Below are positions 46,401 through 56,806 of a stretch of DNA of 64,000 nucleotides, one piece after another. The position numbers and the translations under genes were made by a program. The notes below the pieces were generated by a model that had not been told where the DNA came from, did not search any database, and saw nothing but the letters and a program-made list of their open reading frames with translations. Location: the NCBI GenBank assembly GCA_963920575.1, contig OY986975.1:19189897-19253896 (forward strand), in the 5' to 3' direction. Origin of the DNA: Narthecium ossifragum. Lineage: Eukaryota > Streptophyta > Magnoliopsida > Dioscoreales > Nartheciaceae. Numbering within the stretch: the stretch's first letter is position 1; every line of letters starts with the position of its first letter.

Positions 46401-48156
46401 TTTGGGTGGTAATGCCCGAGGTCCCATTAGGTGGTGATTTCAAAGGTTGATGCACGAACTTCCGGGTAGCGATTCTTGCAGGCCATTCGACATCATTTTT
46501 AATAGTCAAAGCAAGATTCCCTTGTGCGGTGATTCCGAGGGTTTGTCAATTATCCTCTAGGTAGTGATTCTTAGGGGCCATTTGGCATCAGCTTTGCATA
46601 TCCTACATGGTGATCCCTAGGATTTGTCGACGATCATCCAGATGGTGATTCATAGAAGTTTGTTCGACATCAACTATGTATTTAAGCTCGAGGACGAGGT
46701 CTCTATCAGGCTAACAACTTAAATCTTGAGGACAAACCCTCCCCAACCAGTGGAGAATGATACGAGACAAGTTGAACAATTGCAAGAAAGCGGATATAAA
46801 TTTCAATCGAATTTGAATTTTAATCCAAAATTTGGAATTCAGATTCAAATCTGAATTGGAATGTTAGAATTTAATTTTGAATTAGGTTTTCTATTTTCAG
46901 TGGATTTGGTTTTTGAATTAAGTTTGCTACTTTGGCTAGACTCTTGTATAGGACATAAATAAGGAATTATATGCCCATTAGGACTAAGCTTTTGATGAAC
47001 GAGAATGAAAATGTTCTTCTCCTTTGTGTCGTGATGCCCGAGGCCCATTTAGGTGATGATTCCTAGAGTTGGTGGATGACCTATCGGGTGGTGATTCTTG
47101 GAGGTCGTCCAACATAATTTTGTTAAAATAAATTGACAGCTTTATTAATAAGATGAGAACGAAGAGTGTCCTGATCTCATACATGAAATGCACTTGCCAT
47201 ATAGCATAGTTACCATCTCCATTCACAACCGACCTATCTACATATCTCGGTATCGGCCACCTAGATCTATAGTATATATCAAGAATATAATCCATGTTTC
47301 TCTCAACCAATAGAAACCAAAATCTACCAAGGTATCAACCAGTATAATATTAATACCAAGGTGAATATTAGATACTATATCAACATACACACCAGATCCT
47401 ATAGGACGAGATGGATCACTACAAAATCAACGTGAACAAAAAGTCAAACAGAAGCTGTTTCCAAGCCATATTAATGTTACTAACTGATATTATCAACCTC
47501 TCACTAGTTTCACATTCTCCTTAGACAATGATCTTGTACTGTTTTATTTCCTAGCTTTCTAAAATAGAAACATGTACACACCATAATCTCCCAATTACTA
47601 TCTCGACTAAGTTATGCCAGAAAATCAGTCCGTCACAAGGTCAGACACATTTCAAGATAACCAATATCTCCACAAGTCCACACTGGACATCTTGTTATGC
47701 AGTGGTATAGAGAGTTTCGACAATGAGAGATCTCCAATTCCTCTTAAAGACAGAGAGCAAGAGAAAGAACTCGGGCTCTGAATTCTTTGCTTCTGCCAAC
47801 AAAGAAAGTGACCTAAATCAAATCAGAGTTCAACCAAAAGACCTTAATTGAACTTCCAAAACAAGAAGTGCTCATCAATCTCATATCAGTACTCAGATCA
47901 AGAATAACCCTAGGTAACCTCCTAGTTTTAAAGCAGATCAATTACCACATAAAAAACACCACAACTTACGGAAATGTTATCAAGATTGACAAATTCAACG
48001 TCCCAACCGTATAATCATGGAATTTGATTGAAAAAAAAACGAGAATCCAAGAGATACAGAGCAAAGATAAAGAGGGACCTTCTGGGTCCCGGATTTCTTG
48101 TTGCTCGCCAGCACGACGGGAGAAGACGAGGATGGACAGACTAGAGAGGTCCTCAT
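34441..48156 (-). CDS. YacP/Rae1-like NYN-domain endoribonuclease
   Basis: Ten exons on the minus strand: 48156-48079, 43782-43711, 43370-43246, 43136-42976, 42422-42353, 39012-38958, 37469-37386, 36483-36445, 35264-35218 and 34546-34441. All splice phases agree and give 278 residues. The start MRTSLVCPSSSSPVVLAS looks like a short organelle-targeting peptide. PPRITSNVKQNLQFLKLW precedes a basic linker. The NYN (PIN-like) fold carries acidic residues at Asp107 (VPVLLVDGYNVCGYW), Asp154 (VVVIFDAMMSG), Asp181/Glu185 (ETCADAWIEKE) and Asp205 (VWVVTSDVCEQQAAHG). The C-terminal SFQGKLLQHNLEPEVV is typical of the plant family. Bacterial YacP (Rae1) cuts mRNA in the ribosomal A site; plant homologues are little studied. 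Exon 3 seems to end at an in-frame TAG, but splicing at TA|GT to the acceptor at 43137 restores YYTHQGLDTAVPV. Introns reach 4.3 kb. Confidence 0.92.
36785..36940 (+). other. Intronic foldback with an miR167-like segment
   Basis: Arms CAGCTTATTGGCAG (36797-36810) and CTGCCAATAAGCTG (36910-36923) are perfect complements. Pairing extends imperfectly outward ('cattgctga' with 'ccagcatgat'). The right arm contains AAGCTGCCAGCATGAT (36918-36933), identical to 16 consecutive bases of canonical plant miR167, with mismatches at both ends of the 21-mer. It lies in intron 7 of the NYN gene. Expression unknown; could be chance or a decayed locus. Confidence 0.35.
39013..42352. other. NYN intron 5 with a GC-rich insert
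   Basis: Mostly AT-rich (39600-40200 is nearly all A/T). A GC-rich, purine/pyrimidine-skewed island at about 40680-41350 has a different composition and includes a 'ggattgccatgctggcagcacgcgtc'-type block recurring at 15829. It is probably an inserted element. No protein similarity recognised. Confidence 0.4.
41711..41756. repeat. Perfect 23-bp tandem duplication
   Basis: A 23-base unit beginning tgcctacttggcgc is repeated exactly, back to back, inside NYN intron 5. Confidence 0.9.
44265..44527. repeat. Direct repeat of ~75 bp, 187 bp apart
   Basis: The block 'tagccctagcgggcctt...cttaagataaaagt...cctacctagc...gcttgat' at 44265-44343 recurs with minor changes at 44453-44527. It may be the edges of a small element or a local duplication. 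Confidence 0.65.
44531..45068. mobile_element. MITE-like element rich in 'gacacg' motifs
   Basis: Left terminus GAAGCATGGACACGG, right terminus GTGTCGGTGCTTC, i.e. inverted GAAGCA..GACAC ends. Both arms are dense in 'ggacacg/cgtgtcc' in opposite orientation. The centre is AT-rich with 'accaacatgaccaacat' repeats. The right arm holds an exact 22-bp tandem duplication (44964-45007). No clear target duplication. Confidence 0.6.
46133..47117 (+). mobile_element. TRIM-like element: two LTRs, 262-bp interior, TSD TTTTG
   Basis: 5' LTR 46133-46495 (TGATGCAG...CA) and 3' LTR 46758-47117 (TGATACGAG...AA, terminal C mutated) align along their length, including 'aattgcaag', 'gaattaggttttctatttt', 'gcttttgatgaa' and 'gatgcccgaggcccat'. 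TTTTG flanks both ends (46128-46132 and 47118-47122). The purine tract 'agtggagaa' precedes the 3' LTR. The interior is non-coding and consists largely of two more copies of the ~80-bp unit ending the LTR ('ggtggtgattc...ttcgacatca'). It sits in NYN intron 1, opposite to the gene. Confidence 0.85.
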
Positions 48157-48214
48157 CGATGCGTTCTCCTCTCACTTCTCATCGATCACATCATCGCTCC
48201 ATCGATCCCTAGCT

Positions 48215-48218
<4 letters not shown>

Positions 48219-48256
<38 letters not shown>

Positions 48257-48272
48257 TCTCTCCCTCTCTCTC
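48219..48272. repeat. (CT)n tract upstream of the NYN gene
   Basis: CT/GA microsatellite starting about 60 bp upstream of the NYN start codon (GA on the coding strand). GA-rich tracts are common in plant 5' leaders and promoters, so this could be part of the transcript leader. Confidence 0.85.
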
Positions 48273-48499
48273 GTGTCCTCAGTAGCGGGTCTGAAAAATG
48301 GGTGCGTTTCTCGGGTCCCTGTTCTTCGTAGTCGGTCTTGTGAGTCTTTCGGTAACCATAGATCGTTTTGGATGGGAAAGGCGGGAAAAGATTGGACGGC
48401 AAGATGCCAGGTGGCACCATCACAGCCTTGGAGATCAGCCTTAGTTACCGTTAAATAATTTATCATGGATACGAGATAATCCCTTAAAAATTTCGTGGG

Positions 48500-48700
48500 A
48501 AAATCTTTCGACGGCGGGGCACAAATAGTGATGGCAAGGGACGGATCGGAACGGATATTGGAAATACCATACCCGTCCCCGCACTCCTCCGCCCATACCC
48601 GCACCGCCCCATCCCCGCGCGGATAATGGGGATCGCGAACCATAACCATCCCCGCGGGTACGCGAATATTACCCGCAACCCGCGGTTATCCGCAAAACCT
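48500..48700. mobile_element. Inverted-repeat remnant rich in 'cccgcgggta' motifs
   Basis: A GC-rich stretch with 'ggacggatcggaacgg', 'acccgcac', 'ccccgcgggtacgcg' and 'acccgcggttatccgc'. I recognise this style from common short plant transposons, but termini were not established. Confidence 0.35.
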
Positions 48701-48861
48701 AAAAAAACCATTCAATTAGCATTAAGCCTCTAAAATCTAAATCCAAATCCACCAAACTATCATCAACATTCGGTCTCTAAAATCTAGATTCGCCAAACTA
48801 TCATCATTTCTCTCGAAGTTATCATGAATGTGCCGTATGGGGGCATAACCCTACCTATAGG

Positions 48862-49022
48862 CAGGGGCGGAGGCCCCACCTGACTTTTTTTTTTTTACTT
48901 TAACCCTCGTGAGCCCCGTGCCCTCACACCCTCCACTCAAGTGCCACTGGCCCCCTTTGAGGTCCTGCACCTGACCCTTCCTCCCTGGAACCCCTTTACT
49001 GGAGAGAGTGGGTCCGCCCCTG
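48862..49022. mobile_element. Short hAT-type MITE
   Basis: Termini CAGGGGCGGAGG and GGTCCGCCCCTG are near-perfect inverted repeats enclosing a 161-bp non-coding body. Flanks CCTATAGG (48854-48861) and CCTATGAG (49023-49030) match at 6 of 8 positions, an aged 8-bp duplication. Same terminal type as the element at 17712-18068. Confidence 0.7.
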
Positions 49023-49030
49023 CCTATGAG

Positions 49031-50443
49031 TACGCACGCAGCCTTTGGCCAACCTTGTATATTAGACATCGGATCCACCAGTATCGTAACCATTCTAATC
49101 CACATGTTTTGTAACCATTCTACCCCTAAATTGCACTCGATTTTGAATGTATTCGCTCACGACATGCCCGATTCTACCCAACCTACCTTACTTGCGATGA
49201 CCAACCATCCATGCCACTATAGCTTTTCATATGCACGTCTATCCCACTAAGTTAGCATCCATGGAAATGGAAATGTGACTTTGACCTGATCTATGTACCA
49301 CATGAGCACTACCACGTTGTTGACCCTTGGTAGGTATTTGAAAAGGGATTTTCATAGAGCGTCTTATTTGTGTGCATGTTCATGTGATATGTGTATTACA
49401 TATATATATGTCATGAATCGGTAGTGGGATACCGATTATCTCTACCCGTACAATTCAATTGATAGTCCACTACTGATTCATTGATTTACAGATAGACTAG
49501 ATGATAGAATCGGTAGTGGACTACTGATTTGTGGCACGTGTCTATATACACAAAACTTTATTAATTTCTATATGTTGAATTTAACTCCTAGTCTACTATT
49601 ATTATTGGGCTAATAACATTTTACTCCCATATAGTTTGAAAATATGTCAATTTACCTCCTATATTTTAAAACGTGACAAAACACACCCTTAATTTATCAA
49701 TATGGTCGTATTAAACTCAATCGTCAAACAGAGTTAGTCAGGTTGACGGCAAACCGACTAAAGAGGTCACGTGCGTCTCACGTGACCCCGTTTGATCGGT
49801 TTTGCTCGGTTCAGCCCGGCTACCTCCCTCCAAGCACCACCATCATTTCCATCTCCTCCATCCCCAATACCCTCCACAAGCACCGCCACCTCCATCTCCT
49901 AGCTCACGGCCACCATCACCACCAAGTCTGATATGGTAGAGAGAGGGAGATTGTAGAGAACTAGAGAGAGAAGAGATCAGAGATAGAGAAGAGAGAGATC
50001 TCGCAGCAAAAGATAGAAAGTGAAAGAAAAGAGAGCTGGAGAGTGATAGAGGAGAAAGATGGGGAGAGAAAGAGACCATAGAGGGATGGATAGAGAAAAA
50101 CGGTCAAAATTGGTTACAAATTGGTCACGTGCAGCGACTTTTAGGATTTGGTACTAAAGAACGTGGTTTCAAAACCTAAGCGACCACAGGAGCGAATCAA
50201 ATTTTATGAGGTACTAGAACTGCCATCGTTGTAAACCACAATGTTCCAAAATGCAATTTACCTGATAAAAATGATATCATAGTCAATCGAGTGGAGTGCC
50301 ACTCCATCCGGTCTCGAACAAGCAAACAACAAAACAAGCCAACTTTTATTTTTCTTTTCTTTTTGTTTCTTTTTTGTCCTTTTTTATTTGATAAACCAAT
50401 AACATGGCTTACTCCAAGTTTTGAAGTGATTTAAAAACCAGGG
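49031..50443. other. Intergenic repeats, no gene seen
   Basis: 49420-49540 contains inverted pieces of 'aatcggtagtgg..ta..gat'. 49640-49760 resembles one arm of the foldback family at 50444-50860 ('tcaatttacctcctatattttaaaacgtgac'). 49780-50080 is a pyrimidine-to-purine switch giving low-complexity Ser/Leu frames on the minus strand. Confidence 0.4.
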
Positions 50444-50860
50444 TAAATTGCTTTTTAGTATTCTCAAGTTTGATTAATTTGCAATTTAATACCCTTAAGA
50501 AAATCCTTTGCTTTTTAATACCCGTAACTTATTAACTCATGTATTACAATTTAGTACCCTTAAGAAAATGGTCACGCACCTCGCACGTGACCAAAGTAAA
50601 GGTGCTAAAATGCAATTTAGCCAAATTTTGATTTTTTTTAATACCCTCAATTTAGATAAATTGAGGATACTAAATTGCTTTTTCACACCCTGATCATCTT
50701 TGGTCACGTGATCGTTTTCCGTCAAGTGATACAAACGGCGATTGCAGTCTAACCTTATAATGTATAAGTTCATAAGTTAGGGGTATTAAAAAACAAAAGC
50801 TTTTCTTGAAGATAATAAATTATAGATTGACCGAACTTGAGGATATTAAAAAACAATTTA
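50444..50860. mobile_element. Foldback MITE with ~110-bp arms
   Basis: The left arm (from TAAATTGCTTTTTAGTA) and right arm (to TATTAAAAAACAATTTA) are inverted complements over about 110 bases, sharing 'ttaatacccctaactta'-type and 'ctcaagtt' blocks. The centre holds 'ggtcacg' motifs in inverted orientation. Non-coding. Confidence 0.8.
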
Positions 50861-50939
50861 GCTTAAAAACTAAAAAGAAGGGAGTCTTTTCATCACAACT
50901 AAAAAGAGGTTGCATTTACTCGAATACAGATAAGACCCA

Positions 50940-51435
50940 CGTTGAACGGAGGAACAACATTCAGATTGTGAGGACTGATGCCTCCGTTGACCCTGGGTCT
51001 GCTTCCTCGGGTGTTGGCGTCGTTGGTCTTGGTTCTGACTGGCAACCTTCTTGGGCGATGGGCTCCCCTGTTGGCATTAGGTCTGTCCTTCAAACCGAGG
51101 TGTTCGCTATTGCTAAGGGACCAGGAAGCGGGGGGTGAATCGGCTTATTATTGAATCGGATTCATTAGATGCCGTTCAGATCCTAAATGGCGTGAAGTTG
51201 CGGCCTCCTGAACTGGACAGTTCGATGAAGGAGGTGTGGTTTGAGGCCCTTAGTTTTGACTCAGTTCTGTTCCTTTATCTGCCTCGCTCTTGTAATGCTC
51301 CAGCTGATGAAGTTGCCCGGTACTGTCGTCGTACTAGGACGTGTTTTGTATGATCCTTTGAGGACGACCGGGGCTTGTTTGAGAGTATAATGTAAGCATC
51401 TGTTAGTCTTGGCTCAACTCATAATAAAAAAAAAC
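50940..51435 (+). pseudogene. LINE 3' end: RNase H-like fragment with A-tail
   Basis: One frame reads VRTDASVDPGSASSGVGVVG (RNase H start, catalytic Asp in TDAS). After a one-base shift near 51124 the next frame reads RLIIESDSLDAVQILNG and FLYLPRSCNAPADEVARY, the remaining RVT_3/RNase H motifs of plant L1-type elements or derived proteins. The ORF ends at 51351, followed by about 70 bp of 3'UTR and an A-run at 51425-51435. It is a 5'-truncated retroposed copy beginning right behind the MITE at 50444-50860. Confidence 0.8.
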
Positions 51436-52317
51436 AACCTTCTCTAGAAAAATAGCAAACCTTCTACCCTTCCTTGGATCCCCCCCAAAAGTACAGCATG
51501 TTCAGAACTCTTTTCACATGGGATTTTAGCTCATTACTTCCTCACCACTCTATAATACCCTTCTTCTACACTTAAAGGAACAAACAAAGCTCTTCTCTTG
51601 TGATCAAACTCCATTGAGGCACTCTCACTGTCTCCAGCTATCCTTCATCTCTGAGGCCTATCTGAAAACCAAAACTAAAGCTATCTTAAAGTTTAAACTA
51701 AGGACTCAGTTGACTTTATGAAATATTTATGTACATGTCTCATGTCCTTTCCCACCCCGCCAATATTTTCTTTTTAAAAAAAGAACCAAACTAGCCAGGT
51801 CGTATCCGGACCCAACCTAACTAGATCAATCAAATCACACAAATTAAGCCGGGATCTTGACTCGATGCGACCCGACTCGACCGGGCCGCAATCTCCGGCA
51901 GGCTCCAGTGGGCGAGGGATTTAAAAACCGGATACAGCCCGCGGGATTCGCGCCAATTCCCCTCCACCAGGCAACAGCTACATTTCTCATCAGAAGCAAC
52001 GACGAAAGCCTCCATCTCGATCCGTGCTCTTTTGAAGACGTACACAACCCCTCTTGCTCTTGTACATATAAGATAGATCTCCAACTTTGTGTTCCAAAAT
52101 CTCAGAGAAAAATATAGATTCTTCTTAGCTTTTGAGTAGATTCTTTAATATAGTAGCTCCACAAATCTAGAAGAAGTACCTATGATTTCAATTCACTCTA
52201 TCTCGTCTCTCTGATCGAGCCCATCTTAATTGTTCCTTGAACGAATCAAGAACAGCTTTAGAAACAGATCAAAACCCATCTTCCATTTGATCTTAGAGAT
52301 CGATCTCATAAAAAAAA
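51436..52317. other. 5' flank of the methyltransferase gene
   Basis: Non-coding. 'tgtacatataagatag' at about 52061-52076 is a possible TATA box about 240 bp before the start codon. From 52085 to the ATG the sequence is leader-like. Confidence in the promoter is low. Confidence 0.35.
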
Positions 52318-53646
52318 ATGGGCAACAAGGATGACCATCCTCGCAAACAAAGCCAACAGCAACAGTGCTCGATGAAGTCGATGCTAAAGATCTTCTTGCT
52401 GGTGGTCTCAACCAATTTGCTCACTGTTTACCTCCTCGCCGGAAAAGATCTCAGCTTGGATTGGTTCGGCGGCGGCTTCTCGCGGGTCAACGAGTCCGAG
52501 ACGCTGCTCCTCCGGGAGCTCGGCGAGACCAAACAGCAGCTGGCCGCGCATGAAACCAAGAACGCTGAGCTCCGCCGGCTCCTGGCCGAGTCGAGCGCGT
52601 TGCTGGTAACGCTGATCGCCGACCTCGACAAGGCCCGGACCGGGTCGTCCCCGCCCGCGGATGGACTAGGGGGGTGGCGCCGCGAGCTCTCCGGCGAGCT
52701 CAAGCTCGCCGTCGGCCCGCACAAGCTCCCGTTCGGCTACACGCCCAGCTTCGGCTCCGACGAGATCTTCCAGACGCTCGGCGCCGCCTGCCAGAGGTAC
52801 CAGGATGACCTGATTAAGTACATGAGCTACCACGTCGGAGGAGAGTGCCCGGCCGACGCCAACTTCGCCCAGCAGCTGCTACTCAAGGGCTGCGAGCCAC
52901 TCCCCCGCCGGCGGTGCCATCCCAAGTCGCCGGTCGGGTACGTGGAGCCAACGCCGTTTCCGGCGAGCATGTGGACCACCCCGCCGGACACCAGCATCAC
53001 CTGGGACTCCTACACTTGCAAGGACTACCAATGCCTGGTGGACCGGAGGAATGACAAGCATTCATACGACTGCAAGGACTGCTTCGACTTGAACGGCCGG
53101 GAAAAGGTCCGGTGGCTCTACGACGGCAGCGACATCGACTACGCCATCGACACGGTCCTGGCCTTGAAACCCCCCGGGACAATCCGAATCGGGCTGGACA
53201 TCGGCGGCGGCACGGCCACGTTCGCCGCCCGGATGAGGGAGCGCAACGTCACCATCGTCACCAGCTCCATGAACTTCGACGGTCCATTCAACAACTTCAT
53301 CGCCGCGCGCGGCCTGGTGCCCATGTACTTCAGCGTCGCCCACCGGCTGCCGTTCTTCGACAACACCCTCGACATCGTCCATTCCATGCACGTCCTCAGC
53401 AACTGGATCCCGGACACCATGTTGGAGTTCACCCTGTTCGACATCTACCGGGTGCTGCGGCCCGGCGGTCTGTTCTGGCTCGATCACTTCTTCTGCGTCG
53501 GCAGCCAGCTGAATTCGACGTACGTGCCCATCTTCGACAGGATTGGATTCAAGAAGATCAAGTGGAACACTGGGAGGAAGATGGACAGGGGGATTGAGAT
53601 GGATGAGTGGTACCTCTCAGCTCTACTTGAGAAGCCCATGACTTAA
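52318..53646 (+). CDS. Type II membrane SAM-dependent methyltransferase (At1g29790-like)
   Basis: Single exon, 442 residues, starting at an ATG after an A-run. Residues about 20-42 (SMLKIFLLVVSTNLLTVYLL) form one membrane anchor after a short, charged cytoplasmic tail, the layout of a Golgi type II protein. A coiled coil of Glu/Leu/Lys repeats follows (about 60-105). The lumenal part has several Cys pairs (TCKDYQCLV, DCKDCFDLNG) and a class I methyltransferase core. Motif I is IRIGLDIGGGTATFAARM (about 288-305); motif-like LPFFDNTLDIVHSMHVLSNW and RVLRPGGLFWLDHFFC follow; the end is WYLSALLEKP. Substrate unknown. Codon use is strongly GC3-rich compared with every neighbouring gene. Confidence 0.93.
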   Translation: MGNKDDHPRKQSQQQQCSMKSMLKIFLLVVSTNLLTVYLLAGKDLSLDWFGGGFSRVNESETLLLRELGETKQQLAAHETKNAELRRLLAESSALLVTLIADLDKARTGSSPPADGLGGWRRELSGELKLAVGPHKLPFGYTPSFGSDEIFQTLGAACQRYQDDLIKYMSYHVGGECPADANFAQQLLLKGCEPLPRRRCHPKSPVGYVEPTPFPASMWTTPPDTSITWDSYTCKDYQCLVDRRNDKHSYDCKDCFDLNGREKVRWLYDGSDIDYAIDTVLALKPPGTIRIGLDIGGGTATFAARMRERNVTIVTSSMNFDGPFNNFIAARGLVPMYFSVAHRLPFFDNTLDIVHSMHVLSNWIPDTMLEFTLFDIYRVLRPGGLFWLDHFFCVGSQLNSTYVPIFDRIGFKKIKWNTGRKMDRGIEMDEWYLSALLEKPMT

Positions 53647-54327
53647 TTAGCGTAAGCTGGTCAGCTCCTAATTTACTGCTCTCCTTAAGTTCATAACTGT
53701 TAAGGTGGATGAGATTGTTTCTTTGTTGTGGTCTTTTGCTAAACACCTTTTGGTTTAATTATCTTGACAATATCTGTTGTCTTTTGATGCAATTCAAGTT
53801 TGGCAGGAACTGCTCCAGTTTTAGATCGTGTAATTGCCTCTGGTTTTGCTCTCTTCTCTTTGATCAGAGTTTGATATTCGCAGCTACTATGGGAAGGTCT
53901 TTTACATGAATATGTTTGATTTTTATAAAAAAAAATTACACATCCATCTCCTAAAATTTTCAGGTATCATAGGCATTATCAAATCTTTAGATTCTTGCAT
54001 AAATATCTTTGTGTCAACTCGGGTCATCTAATAAAGCCATCTCATGACTCATAAAACCTTCGAAAAGTTTGCATATTGAGTCTATTTTTGGTTTTACAAC
54101 TTAGGGTCATTTTCCTTACTTACGATTACAAAAATAACATGTTTTGTAAAGAAATCACAGAACGATTCGAAGTCGTAAAAATTTGAATAAAGTAGATTTA
54201 GTATGCAAATTTTCCCCTTCTTCTGACTTGGATATCTCCATAAAATGAGCAACCATCTCAATTCATGCTCTTACACTTTGTTCCACAAATAATACATGAT
54301 TGACAAAATGAGCAATGCATGATATGA
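53647..54327. other. Convergent 3' flanks; no gene seen
   Basis: AT-rich sequence between the convergent methyltransferase (+) and CLD1-like (-) genes. It probably contains both 3'UTRs. No repeat or coding signal. Confidence 0.5.
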
Positions 54328-56301
54328 CTAGCCTATTGAAACTTCACCCTGAGCAGGAAGACTAGCCAACCAAGGGAGCAATTTTTCATGGACCAAAGCA
54401 GGTCTATCATCATGGGGACAATGGCCAACCCCCTCCAGCATATGGAGCTTAATATTTGAGAATTGAGAAGGCAGTGCAGAGAAGTATTTCCCCACAGGCC
54501 CATCAATGGGAGTAAAGGGATCTTGATCACCCCACAAAACCAATACTGGAAGAGAGATCTTTGGCATCAGTGATACTGGATTCGGCCCCGGTGGGCCTGT
54601 CACGACAGAAACAAATGCATCAAGAGCTCCTGCATCATCAGCTGGTCCTTTAATTATCTGCATTTCAGTAAAAACCACAACTAAATGACTGATATAGCAA
54701 AGTTCTATTTACAATAACGACTAAAACAATTTCCTGGTAAGATAGTTTAAGGAGTTGATGCTACCTCAATCAAGTCTTCATCAACAGAGTCTTTATTTCC
54801 ATAAACAGAAAGCAATATGTTCCTCAGGTTCTCTCTGATTTACCTCAGAAAAACGAGAAGCTGTTAGACTACTGTTTCTGATCACCTTGATACAAACCTC
54901 TAAGAGAAGATACTTCTTATATACCTTTTCTTGACAGAATCGAATAGGGCCAATGCAATCCCTCTTTGCTTAAGCAAGAAGTCGAATAACCAAAGCAAAG
55001 GCAACAACAATCGGATTCTCCAGTCATCGACAATGGCCTTGTTGTTCATGCCACCTGCACAATTTAGCAGCACAAGGCCGCGAACCAGACCTCCAGTAGA
55101 TTCTGTATTTTTAGTGGAGCAAAAGTTTTAGAGCTGTTTGTATGAAAGAAGTAAAAGGCCACAGAAGTATTTCTTCAAGAACCTCTCAGACAAGGAAACG
55201 CTCATCTCAACCATCTTCAAACCATAGCTAACCTGAAGCTGCAATGACACAAGCAAGGCTTCCAACCGAGTTCCCGACCAGCACTGTTGGCTTCTTAGCA
55301 ACACTCTCCAAGAAATCTAAAATCAACTGTGAGAGAAAACTATTCAAACAATATGACCAGTGATTATCGCGCCAGTCGGCACATATAGACACTGACTGAT
55401 ATCTATTATATGTATCAGTACAGACCCCATGCAGATAGATGTATTAGCTCAGAAGAGTTTCTGCGGCACGGGGTCTGCTGAGTATCGGGTCGTGCCGAAC
55501 AGCAAGAGACCGGCACGAAACACACTACCATCACCACAATCCTTGCTACTGAAATAGCATGGGCAACAAAAACAAAAGGAGCACCTGAGCCCAAACTTCC
55601 ATTGTGTAAGCAAATCCTGGTGGCTTATCCGAAGCACCAAAACCAAGCAGATCAACCGCATAGACAGTGTAGTTCTCCGACAGTACTCCAATGTTCCTGG
55701 AATCGATCAATTTAGAAGCAATTTTATCAAGAATTGAAATTTATTCACCAAACGAAAGACATTCTTAAACCACCAATTCTGATCAACCACTCTAATATGA
55801 TAACCCTCGCTTGGAAGAACAAGTAATCCCAATCCCTCCGCCACTGATTAAACTTGTATAAACGAAAATAAAGAGCTGAAGCATGACAGAAATTAAGAGA
55901 GGACAAAAACCCATGAAAAAAATCGAATCTTTTCCACGCACGCACCTTCTCCAGTGCGAGACGGAGGCTCCGAACCCATGGACGAGGAGGATAGGGGGTC
56001 CATCACCCTTCTCCAGATAATTAATATCGAATCCCCTCCATTTCCAAGTGCTGCAGAGCTCCTTGATCTCCCGCAGTTCTTTGCTGCCTTCTGCGAGAGG
56101 GGCGGTGACGCCGCCGGCGGCAGAGACGATCGCGAGACGATGGGTCCCTTTCTTATAGCCAAAGAGAGGATAAGAGCGCGAAGATATAAGAAGAGGAGAG
56201 AAGGATTGGGCCGTGGTGGTGGTGGCGGTGGTGAAGGAGAAGAGACGAGTGGATGGATATGGCGGGGAAAAGGAGGTGGCGGGAAAGAAACCAACTGCCA
56301 T
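54328..56301 (-). CDS. CLD1: Chlorophyll dephytylase-like alpha/beta-hydrolase (chloroplast)
   Basis: Six exons on the minus strand: 56301-55946, 55696-55585, 55326-55233, 55102-54925, 54834-54765 and 54657-54328, all phases consistent, 379 residues. The first ~60 residues are Ser/Thr-rich without acidic residues, a chloroplast transit peptide. The fold starts with INYLEKGDGPPILLVHGFGA. The oxyanion motif is HGFGAS and the nucleophile Ser176 is in VLVGNSVGSLACV. LLGFGASDKPPGFAYTMEVW and LNCAGGMNNKA are family blocks. Asp316 (LWGDQDPFTPIDGP) and His349 (EGVGHCPHDDRP) complete the triad. Closest match by memory is Arabidopsis At5g38520 (CLD1), which removes phytol from chlorophyll during photosystem II turnover. 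Substrate assignment is by homology. Confidence 0.93.
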
Positions 56302-56806
56302 AACAAATGCCTCTCTCTCTCTCTCAAAGAAGGGGGTTCTATGTGTGATGATGGAGGTTCCTTCTTAAACAATGATAGAGTTTGGATCTTTTGGATTTGT
56401 CTATGTTACTTGAGTAACATTGATTGTTCTTACTACTTACCTGGGTAAACAAATATATACTTGAGATGCAACTTTGCTACTCCAAACATGATTGGCATTC
56501 ATGGAAGAACAATGAATCCAGAAAACATAATACTCAAGACCAAGAAACATCTGCCTTGATCCAAATCCATGAGCTAGTTATACACTTCTACATCTGCATT
56601 GTTTTATTACATGCACCATTCAAGTACAAATTCCGCATACAATAACAACCACTGACTATAAAGAGTAACTCAAAATATACCTATCTATATACAGACACAC
56701 CGAGGTGGCAAAGGTCTTGCAGGCGATTGTCGGAGCGAAAGCCAAACAGCGAAAGAGTACAGACACCATGGTTAGAGTTGAATATGAGGTCGTTTGCCCA
56801 AGGCTC
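56302..56806. other. Promoter-side spacer between CHIP and CLD1-like genes
   Basis: About 505 bp between the CHIP stop codon and the start of the next minus-strand gene. It contains a short GA/CT run at 56311-56326 likely in the CLD1-like leader. No ORF of note. Confidence 0.5.

Larger units (their letters stand above)
43783..48078. other. NYN intron 1, a transposon landing zone
   Basis: A 4.3-kb intron separating the targeting-peptide exon from the rest of the gene. It contains the direct repeat at 44265-44527, the inverted-repeat element at 44531-45068 and the TRIM at 46133-47117, which have their own entries. No other coding region seen. Confidence 0.6.

Noticed and set aside
52365..53597. 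Alternative frames of 60-160 codons over the methyltransferase
   Set aside because: They are GC-driven shadows of the 442-residue gene.
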